Shown piece after piece: positions 10,472 through 15,966 of a stretch of 15,966 bases of DNA. Within the stretch, counting starts at the first letter, position 1. The number at the start of each line of letters is the position of its first letter. The position numbers and the translations under genes are program-made. This DNA is from JBHPHA01 sp042569905 (GTDB lineage Bacteria; Patescibacteriota; Minisyncoccia; Moranbacterales; UBA9337). The notes beneath the pieces were generated by a model. That model worked only from the letters and a program-made list of their open reading frames with translations. It had not been told where the DNA came from and did not search any database. The stretch is taken from NCBI GenBank assembly GCA_042569905.1, contig JBHPHA010000025.1, positions 1 to 15,966 of the forward strand. Direction: 5' to 3'.

Positions 10472-13400
10472 TTAAGGATTAACTTCAATCCATTCAGGAG
10501 TCACTGAATCACCATCATCATCGCCCCCACAGGCACCACAAGTGGCTGAAACAGTATCAGAACAAGAAACTCCATTAGTTCTACAAACCGAAGCGTCCGC
10601 ACTTCCATCCACAGTCACTCCATCACACTTCACATCACATTTTTGAGTAATATTATAATCTTTTTCACAATTCGCAGGATCGTCACAGTAGCTATTTGGA
10701 AGCTGAAAACAAGAATAAGTATAATCGGCACACACTGGTGGTGGAGCATCTTGCCTGTCTGCAATACAAGGAGGAGAATCAATTCCTCCATTCAATCCAG
10801 AACATAACCAAGTTGTTTGCCCTCCCTGTGTTGGGAAAGCTGGATTACCGCTTATATCAGTTGAACTCGGGTTAGTCACTGAGCCCTGAGAACAATATGG
10901 AGTTCCTAAAGATACAGACCATGTTGTTGCATCGTATGGATAGTTTTTTGCATAATCTGAACTACATGTACCATTGACAGTAATTGGCGCACTTCTTGTG
11001 GCTGAACAACTTAATATCACTCCACTAACTGGGTCAGTACAACTCCATGCAACAGACCCCGGAGCATCAGGAAATGCAGGCATCGTCACAGGAGTTGAAT
11101 TTGTGCAAAAATCAGCAGGTGCTGTCCCTGGCCAAGCAGTTTCATCAGCAGTATAAGTCCCATCATTTATTCCACATGAAAGTTCTGGAGCAGACTCTCT
11201 GTTTGCACTACAAGAAGCACTTGTTCCGCCATTTGCCCCGCTACATGTCCAAGTTGTTGTTGCTCCTTGATTTGGGAAAGTTGGACTTGTTGGAGCTGGT
11301 GTTCCTGTTGTACAAAATGCTCCAGCACTCCAAGTCGTTGCAGTGTATGGATAATCCTTTGCGACTGTTGAATTACAAGACCCATTCACTGGTGCTGCAA
11401 CAATGTTTAAAGTAATGTGGTCCGTGTCAATCGCTTTATTCCAACGTTCTGTACCATCTGCAAATCGTTGCCTCACAGAAAGACAAATGCGATGTGTCCC
11501 TAATGACAAATTACTTTTATAGAAATCCAAACTACCAGAAATTACTGCTCCATCCGTTCCAGTACAAGTTGTTCCATTCCAAGAAGCTGTCCCAGAACGA
11601 GCATCCACCCATCCAAGTCCATTAATGCTACCACCACCAGCACCTAGTGTTCCATGCCCCTTAAAGTGAATATTTGTTCCTTGCACAACAGAGGAATTAT
11701 TCGCAGGAAGGTCAATGTGAGCAACAGGAGTACCTTTAACTCCAAAATTTGCATTGGCATAATAATTACCTGTCTCATTATATGAATTTGTGAAGTAGAA
11801 TCTGTAATTAACCCTATGCACACCAGGCACTGTTGGAGCCGCCTTATAAGCACTACCTCCACCATCATATGAAGTATTGGTAGCATGAAAATCAATACTT
11901 CCATCTCGATGCTGATAACCTGAAGTTATTAATGTCTGACCTCCACTATCAAAACCAAAGTATGCACTCGCCCAAGATTCATGCACATTATTACAACACT
12001 CAAACCTAATTGAACTCGCAGTAGCTTTTACTGACTCACTAGGAAAGTACCACCACTTATTAATCCCAACTGACATCTGTGCATTACAATGACCACTCTC
12101 AATATTAAATGTTGCCGCCTTTGCGTTGTCTCCTCCCACAACCAATAGTGTCCCAGCAAACAAAGTCAATAGAAGTACCTTTATCACACCTCCCTTTCTT
12201 TTTTTAACTGCAATAACTACAATTGCAATAATAAATACTATCGCGAAAAATATTCCTATCCATTTAACAACATCTCCAAGACCTCCGATAATTTTAGCAT
12301 CCTCTATTTTTAGATCTTTTCTTGTTTCAACAGAAAATTTGTTCTCATGAAGAATATTACCATTACTGTCTTTTGCAACTACACTGATTTGGGGGCTATT
12401 ACAATCTCTAGTAATATTAATATCCAAATCAACCTCACGACCAGGCTTTAGAGTTTTGGAAACAGTTTCAGCACATACTTTACCTTTCACATCCACTATC
12501 GAAGTCTCAATAACAATATCTTTAACTTCTTCATTCACACTTCTAGCACTAAAAAATGAATCAGCTGATCCAGCCACATAAAATGAGGCTTTAGCAACAT
12601 CACCCTTATAATAATAATCTTTGTCTAATCTTAGATTTTGAACTGAAGCAGAATTACCGCGAACAACATATCTAAAAATTGTCTCTCCTGAAATAACACG
12701 CTTACTGCTATCAACTAATGATAAAGCTACCTCGTACGACTGAGGCTTTTCCGCTTTTACCACAGGAAGGATAATCTTTTTAGTCTCACCCGCTTCTAAT
12801 GAATATTTTTCCCCAGAAACATCAGAAGACACTAACTTACCAAATCTAGTTCTTTCAAATGTATCAAAGGAAGATTGGAATTCAACTTTATTTGAGAAAC
12901 CATTTGTCACTGAACAAATTAGGCTTATTTTTTCATCAGATGAAATATCAACACCAAATTGCACTGGGTACATATCTTCATCCCCTTCAATTTTCACATA
13001 ACAGCTTGAATCATCTACTACTACATGATTTTCTGCTCCACCAGTAAGAGTTATTTCACCCATATCACCCAAAGCAAATGGCATCCCACTCTCATTTTGA
13101 CTATTCACTAGTATATTAAATGTTCCGTTCAAAATCTCTGGAGCATCAAACTCGATGTCTTTATGAATAATATCATTCTTACTTAAACTAAATGTATCAG
13201 AATATACTTTTTCATAAACAATCCTGTTCCTATTGACACCGTCAGGTGACTCAACAGATTGAGTTAATTGAACAGAGTACATAACTTGTGGTTGAACTTG
13301 TCTACCATTAGCAACATCAAACGATATCTTAAATTTACTACCATCTTGCGAAACAACCCTTGCATTGAAAATCTCAACTTCAGCTATAATACTTACACCT

Positions 13401-13585
13401 TCTTGTCCCTCAGGAAAAACATCCTCAGGAAAAGTAGGCTCATAACTCATACCACCCACTACCTCATCTTCACTAACTCCCATACTATCATTAGTGATTA
13501 AATTCTCCTGAGCAGAAACGCTTCCCACCAGCATTGTAAGCGACAACACAAGTGCACTCAACATTAGATAAATCTTATTTTTCAT
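10472..13585 (-). CDS. Large exported surface protein with two ectodomains and cysteine-rich repeats
   Basis: 1037 residues. A signal peptide (1-25, ending VSA before QE) leads to a beta-rich ectodomain (about 60-425), then a membrane helix (439-460) and the basic loop KKRKGG (461-466). A second hydrophobic segment (467-485) ends in AKA (488-490), a signal-peptidase-like site. A second ectodomain (491-730) with HIDLPANNSSV- and FKGHG-type Ig/PKD-like sequence follows. Three cysteine repeats come next (about 732-796, 800-865 and 869-945: 'NG.C...YPY.ATTWS...C..G...FP..G.TTTWTCSG.NGG...C.A.R', the middle one degenerate). The tail (950-1037) is rich in cysteine and aspartate. The helix pair would place both ectodomains outside. 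The junction at 464-467 carries SD-like bases, suggesting fusion of two former genes. Probably an adhesin or envelope component; the partner is unknown. Confidence 0.82.
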   Translation of the reverse strand: MKNKIYLMLSALVLSLTMLVGSVSAQENLITNDSMGVSEDEVVGGMSYEPTFPEDVFPEGQEGVSIIAEVEIFNARVVSQDGSKFKISFDVANGRQVQPQVMYSVQLTQSVESPDGVNRNRIVYEKVYSDTFSLSKNDIIHKDIEFDAPEILNGTFNILVNSQNESGMPFALGDMGEITLTGGAENHVVVDDSSCYVKIEGDEDMYPVQFGVDISSDEKISLICSVTNGFSNKVEFQSSFDTFERTRFGKLVSSDVSGEKYSLEAGETKKIILPVVKAEKPQSYEVALSLVDSSKRVISGETIFRYVVRGNSASVQNLRLDKDYYYKGDVAKASFYVAGSADSFFSARSVNEEVKDIVIETSIVDVKGKVCAETVSKTLKPGREVDLDINITRDCNSPQISVVAKDSNGNILHENKFSVETRKDLKIEDAKIIGGLGDVVKWIGIFFAIVFIIAIVVIAVKKRKGGVIKVLLLTLFAGTLLVVGGDNAKAATFNIESGHCNAQMSVGINKWWYFPSESVKATASSIRFECCNNVHESWASAYFGFDSGGQTLITSGYQHRDGSIDFHATNTSYDGGGSAYKAAPTVPGVHRVNYRFYFTNSYNETGNYYANANFGVKGTPVAHIDLPANNSSVVQGTNIHFKGHGTLGAGGGSINGLGWVDARSGTASWNGTTCTGTDGAVISGSLDFYKSNLSLGTHRICLSVRQRFADGTERWNKAIDTDHITLNIVAAPVNGSCNSTVAKDYPYTATTWSAGAFCTTGTPAPTSPTFPNQGATTTWTCSGANGGTSASCSANRESAPELSCGINDGTYTADETAWPGTAPADFCTNSTPVTMPAFPDAPGSVAWSCTDPVSGVILSCSATRSAPITVNGTCSSDYAKNYPYDATTWSVSLGTPYCSQGSVTNPSSTDISGNPAFPTQGGQTTWLCSGLNGGIDSPPCIADRQDAPPPVCADYTYSCFQLPNSYCDDPANCEKDYNITQKCDVKCDGVTVDGSADASVCRTNGVSCSDTVSATCGACGGDDDGDSVTPEWIEVNP

Positions 13586-13627
13586 TTCTTTTTATATTTA
13601 TTTTATTATATACATATTACACAATAA

Positions 13628-13656
13628 ATTATACCAAAATACAAATACAAATACAA
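13628..13656 (-). promoter_or_regulatory. Promoter of the surface-protein gene, built on a tandem hexamer
   Basis: Minus-strand TATAAT (13628-13633) with an extended TGG, 17 bases from TTGTAT (13651-13656). The -35 and part of the spacer consist of three ACAAAT hexamers (13641-13658, plus strand). Leader about 35 nt, no SD. Confidence 0.5.
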
Positions 13657-13699
13657 ATGCCATTTAATTTAATCGAAAATAGAAATATTTTTGGAATTA

Positions 13700-13708
13700 T
13701 GCTAGAAT
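13700..13708 (+). promoter_or_regulatory. Extended -10 promoter of the 190-residue membrane protein gene
   Basis: TGC-TAGAAT (13700-13708) without a clear -35. The start point would be near 13715, about 31 nt before the ATG. Divergent from the surface-protein promoter. Confidence 0.4.
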
Positions 13709-13745
13709 ATCTACAAATGGTCAATACATAAAAAAATAAAAAAAA

Positions 13746-14318
13746 ATGGACTTACTTAAGAAAAATAATTCAAAAAAAGAAATAGCAGAAAAAATTGAAG
13801 ACGATCTTGTTTACTCAGATAAATATAGTGATTATGATGAATATTCAACCTTCTCTGAAGATGAGGTTATTATGAGCTGGAAAGCACCAGAATACGAGCA
13901 TTACCCAAAAGAAAAAAATTGGTATATAGTCGCTGGACTTATACTATCAGCAATCGTAATCTACGCCACTGTGATCAATGCTCCCATTATGGCTATCACA
14001 TTTATTCTAATTGGAATTGTTGGATACCTCTATCTGGAAAAAGAACCTGTTATTGTTAGCTTTAAAATAACGCATGACGGAATAATAGCTGGAGGAGAAA
14101 TATATGAATTCAATAGCATTGATTCTTTTTGGATATTCTATGATCAAACTTCCAGAATAATAAGTCTTCACACAGACAGTTGGCTCCTACCTTATGTGCA
14201 TATTCCTATTCACGATCAAGATCCATCAAAAGTGAGAGAAGTGTTGGTTGATTTTATCAAAGAATCAAAGCATGAGCCTAGCGTCATAGACACTATTGAA
14301 AGAATTTTTCACATCTAA
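13746..14318 (+). CDS. Conserved CPR-type membrane protein (190 aa)
   Basis: Layout: a charged, acidic N-terminus (1-42), the motif SWKAPEYEHYPKEKNWY (44-60), two membrane helices (about 60-77 and 80-97) and a C-terminal cytoplasmic domain (100-190). The domain pattern is 'EPVIVSFKITHDGI..GGEIYEFNSIDSFWIFYD.....SLHTDSWLLPYVHIPI..QDP.KVREVLVDFI', which resembles a PH-like/YcxB-type fold. I associate this motif set with a protein widespread in Patescibacteria; no function is known to me. The ATG follows an A-run without SD. A possible weak terminator and the tRNA-Arg promoter follow directly. Confidence 0.78.
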   Translation: MDLLKKNNSKKEIAEKIEDDLVYSDKYSDYDEYSTFSEDEVIMSWKAPEYEHYPKEKNWYIVAGLILSAIVIYATVINAPIMAITFILIGIVGYLYLEKEPVIVSFKITHDGIIAGGEIYEFNSIDSFWIFYDQTSRIISLHTDSWLLPYVHIPIHDQDPSKVREVLVDFIKESKHEPSVIDTIERIFHI

Positions 14319-14330
14319 AAAGAGGTTTAC

Positions 14331-14353
14331 ATAGGGGGTCCTATTGATTTTTT
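14331..14353 (+). terminator. Weak candidate terminator after the 190-residue gene
   Basis: ATAGG/CCTAT (14331-14335, 14340-14344), loop GGGT, then TTGATTTTTT. Only five base pairs, and it overlaps the -35 of the next promoter. Confidence 0.3.
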
Positions 14354-14371
14354 CTGTCAGTATACTAGAAT
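14344..14371 (+). promoter_or_regulatory. Promoter of tRNA-Arg
   Basis: TTGATT (14344-14349), a 16-base spacer and TAGAAT (14366-14371). The start point would be about 14378, 22 nt before the tRNA. Confidence 0.5.
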
Positions 14372-14399
14372 GAATTAGTTATTGATATTTCTAATAGTT

Positions 14400-14472
14400 G
14401 TCCTTGTAGCTCAGTGGATAGAGCGTTTGGTTGCGGTCCAAAAGGTCGTAGGTTCGACTCCTACCAAGGACA
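14400..14472 (+). tRNA. tRNA-Arg (anticodon GCG)
   Basis: A 73-nt cloverleaf: acceptor GTCCTTG/CAAGGAC, D-arm GCTC-AGTGGATA-GAGC, anticodon stem TTTGG/CCAAA around TTGCGGT (anticodon GCG), variable AGGTC, T-arm GTAGG-TTCGACT-CCTAC, discriminator A. A20, C35 and A73 agree with arginine identity. CCA is not encoded, unlike the tRNA-Ser here. GCG would read CGC and, by wobble, CGU; most bacteria use ACG modified to inosine instead. Confidence 0.93.
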
Positions 14473-14479
14473 CAAATAA

Positions 14480-14510
14480 AAAAAACTCCTGATCAATTCA
14501 GGAGTTTTTT
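14480..14510. terminator. Bidirectional terminator between tRNA-Arg and the 62-residue gene
   Basis: A perfect 13-bp stem AAAAAACTCCTGA/TCAGGAGTTTTTT (14480-14492, 14498-14510), loop TCAAT, usable from both sides. Confidence 0.8.
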
Positions 14511-14516
14511 CTTTTG

Positions 14517-14705
14517 TTATTTTGCCTCAAAGAAATCACAATGTGCGGTTGGAGAAATTTCTCCATATTCTTTTAGCGCCTCCTCGAAACTTTTTTCAGG
14601 AGGAACACATGCATTTTTACCAGAATGATTTTGAAAAGAGGTGCAATTTTTACATTGAGTTGATTCGTCTTCCCAATTTTCTACATAATTCACTTCATCG
14701 CTCAT
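14517..14705 (-). CDS. Small CxxC protein (62 aa), unknown function
   Basis: MSDEVNYVENWEDESTQCKNC... has four cysteines at 18, 21, 33 and 56, arranged CKNC-x11-C-x22-C, in an acidic soluble protein. This could hold a zinc ion or an iron-sulfur cluster; I cannot place it in a named family. There is no signal peptide. It starts 25 bases after the stop of the AbrB-type gene on the same strand with no terminator between, so the two are likely one operon under the dyad promoter at 14953-15009. No SD. Ends at the shared terminator. Confidence 0.68.
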   Translation of the reverse strand: MSDEVNYVENWEDESTQCKNCTSFQNHSGKNACVPPEKSFEEALKEYGEISPTAHCDFFEAK

Positions 14706-14730
14706 AGTTTTATTTTATATTTTTAAAAAA

Positions 14731-14952
14731 TTAATCAACTGACACGCTATTTAAAAATTCCTCGATAGTCTCTGACTTTATCAAATTTATACCTTTCCCA
14801 TCTTTCCTTTTTACCACCATCAACTTGTCTCCATTTTTAACATCTAAATCTTTCCTAATATCAGTAGGAATAACAATTTGACCACGCTCTGTCATTGTTA
14901 CCATTCCGTAGAATTTTTTCATTCTACCGCATTTTCCTTTCTTCATTTTCAT
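14731..14952 (-). CDS. AbrB/SpoVT-type (swapped-hairpin) DNA-binding regulator
   Basis: 73 residues. A basic N-terminus (1-12) precedes the swapped-hairpin AbrB domain at about 15-55: 'VTMTERGQIVIPTDIRKDLDVKNGDKLMVV', containing the hallmark 'GQIVIP..IRK.L....GD.L'. These proteins form dimers that bind DNA as transition-state regulators or as antitoxins. No toxin gene of the usual kind lies next to it; the downstream partner is the 62-residue CxxC protein. The first ATG is used; ATGs at codons 3 and 11 are alternatives, the last starting directly at the domain. Its own promoter lies in a 36-bp imperfect dyad, which suggests autoregulation. Confidence 0.85.
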   Translation of the reverse strand: MKMKKGKCGRMKKFYGMVTMTERGQIVIPTDIRKDLDVKNGDKLMVVKRKDGKGINLIKSETIEEFLNSVSVD

Positions 14953-14988
14953 AATAAGATTAGTAAGTTATCACATACTTATCTTATT
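14953..14988. promoter_or_regulatory. 36-bp dyad covering the regulator promoter and start
   Basis: Two 16-base arms, AATAAGATTAGTAAGT (14953-14968) and the inverse of 14973-14988, match at 14 of 16 positions around a 4-base spacer. The dyad begins next to the start codon and ends over the -10 box, so bound protein would block transcription and the RNA could fold over the start. Confidence 0.6.
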
Positions 14989-15009
14989 ATATACTAAAAT
15001 ATTTGTCAA
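14981..15009 (-). promoter_or_regulatory. Promoter of the AbrB-type gene
   Basis: Minus-strand TTGACA (15004-15009), a 17-base spacer and TAAGAT (14981-14986). The -10 lies within the right arm of the dyad. Confidence 0.55.
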
Positions 15010-15011
15010 AT

Positions 15012-15037
15012 AAAAAAGCACCTATTAAAGGTGCTTT
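15012..15037 (-). terminator. Terminator of the aminotransferase gene
   Basis: AAAGCACCT/AGGTGCTTT (15015-15023, 15029-15037), loop ATTAA, followed by T-rich sequence on the minus strand, 18 bases after the stop. Confidence 0.75.
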
Positions 15038-15054
15038 AAAAGCTATATTCAATT

Positions 15055-15885
15055 TTAATATTTTTTCAAATACTCACCAAAGATACTCATTAATTTCTTT
15101 GTAGTCCCTCCCACCTTACCATTTCCAATCAATTTATCATCGATACTAATAATTGGAATAATGCCTTTATTAGTTGCAGTTATGAAGGCCTCGTCAGCCT
15201 TTAGCATTTCATCTACACTAATCTCTCTTTCTGCAACACTAAGCCCATTCTTTTTTGCCAAATCAATAACTAAATTTCTTATGGTGCCAAGCAAGATTCC
15301 TTTTCTTGTGGTCATTACCTCTCCATCCTTTACAATAAAAAAATTACTAGTTGACGCTTCCAAAACATTTCCATCATCAATGTAAATAATTTCAATTGCC
15401 CCTGCCCTATGTTTTTTATCCTGCCTTCTAATAGCAGCAATATAATTCGAAATTTTAGCTCTTGGAATGAATCGCTTGTAATCTTCAGTTATTACCCTTG
15501 CACCTTTTTTGAAAACATCCTTTACTGGAAGTTTTAATTTTTCAACAGTCACCAAAAGCGTTTCTTCTCCTTTTAAGCTAAACGCGTCATCACTAACGCC
15601 CCCAGTCAAAACAGTTCTTATGTTCATCTCTCCTAGATCATTGTTTTCTATTAGCCTCTCAACAATGTCGTTAAATTCTTTCTCACTCACAGAAATATTC
15701 AAATTAAGCTCTTTAGCGGAGTTAACCAGCCTATCCCAATGCTCCTTTATTAGAAAAGGTTTTCCATTAACCGTTCTCATCACGTCGAAAACACCATAAC
15801 CCCGAAGGAAGCCAAGATCATATGGATTTATTTTAATGTCACCTAATTTAATAAACTCCCCGTTAAAATAACATTCTCTATTCAT
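15055..15885 (-). CDS. Class IV PLP-dependent aminotransferase (D-amino-acid or branched-chain type)
   Basis: 276 residues with the fold-type IV signature: N-terminal YFNGEFI..GDIKINPYDLGFLRGYGVFDVMRT (6-38), the PLP lysine K144 in PRAKISNYIAA, E176 in GNVLEASTSNFFIV, the cofactor-phosphate loop GILLGTIRN (196-204) and ADEAFITATNKGIIPI (230-245). Members are D-alanine transaminase, branched-chain aminotransferase (IlvE) and aminodeoxychorismate lyase (PabC). Length and the 'YGVFDVMRT' block fit the D-amino-acid/branched-chain group; the substrate cannot be fixed by eye. In a reduced genome it could supply D-amino acids for peptidoglycan or recycle branched-chain amino acids. It stands alone with its own terminator. 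No SD; the 80 bases upstream hold no clear promoter. Confidence 0.88.
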   Translation of the reverse strand: MNRECYFNGEFIKLGDIKINPYDLGFLRGYGVFDVMRTVNGKPFLIKEHWDRLVNSAKELNLNISVSEKEFNDIVERLIENNDLGEMNIRTVLTGGVSDDAFSLKGEETLLVTVEKLKLPVKDVFKKGARVITEDYKRFIPRAKISNYIAAIRRQDKKHRAGAIEIIYIDDGNVLEASTSNFFIVKDGEVMTTRKGILLGTIRNLVIDLAKKNGLSVAEREISVDEMLKADEAFITATNKGIIPIISIDDKLIGNGKVGGTTKKLMSIFGEYLKKY

Positions 15886-15966
15886 AATATTTTAAAAACA
15901 AATAATTTTACTATCCCAAGTTATGAGTTTGTATGAGCTAGTTAGCAATCCAATGTTGATATTCTC

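Noticed and set aside
10974..13501. Several open frames antisense to or overlapping the surface-protein gene
   Set aside because: They are low-complexity shadows of a 3-kb gene, without promoters, SD or recognisable domains.
15886..15966. A clear promoter for the aminotransferase in the last 80 bases
   Set aside because: TTGGGA is present but no matching -10 at 16-18 bases; the sequence may also be cut by the window edge.

Overview
The window is AT-rich, densely packed DNA with short intergenic gaps. It looks like a Patescibacteria (CPR) genome fragment. The pointers are a membrane protein with the N-terminal motif 'SWKAPEYE', a membrane-anchored Ada-like zinc domain, a two-helix DUF378 protein, a large surface protein with cysteine-rich repeats, and many genes that start without a Shine-Dalgarno (SD) sequence. 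Lineage below that level cannot be fixed from the sequence. TGA acts as a normal stop (it ends tyrS just before a terminator), so the UGA=Gly code of Absconditabacteria/Gracilibacteria is not in use.

Left part (1-5560): a pheS-pheT operon runs off the left edge on the minus strand. Next comes a divergent pair, a 48-residue cysteine protein (-) and a PDZ-less M50/site-2-type membrane protease (+). A 510-base stretch without a convincing gene follows, holding several terminators and a candidate structured small RNA with its own promoter. A two-gene minus-strand unit (HsmA-like membrane protein, then a 78-residue protein) comes next, then tyrS, whose product carries an unusual cysteine-rich insertion.

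Middle (5560-9890): a large hairpin, an Ada-like membrane protein divergent from rpmA (ribosomal protein bL27), a phytase-like lipoprotein, a small two-helix membrane protein and a DUF378 protein. A divergent pair of unrecognised genes, each with a near-consensus promoter, closes this part. Convergent neighbours share bidirectional hairpin terminators.

Right part (9890-15966): a 148-bp direct repeat contains the 3' end of tRNA-Ser(TGA), with the complete tRNA attached to the second copy. A 1037-residue surface protein follows; it reads like two exported proteins fused head to tail. Then come a conserved two-helix CPR membrane protein, a tRNA-Arg with the uncommon anticodon GCG, a small CxxC protein, an AbrB-type regulator whose promoter lies in a 36-bp dyad, and a class IV aminotransferase.

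Functionally the window mixes translation genes (pheST, tyrS, rpmA, two tRNAs) with envelope proteins and a few small regulatory or unknown proteins. No phage, CRISPR, transposase or recognisable defence gene was seen. Strong SD sequences occur only in front of some accessory genes (1731-3989, weaker at 9140 and 9491). The housekeeping genes lack them.
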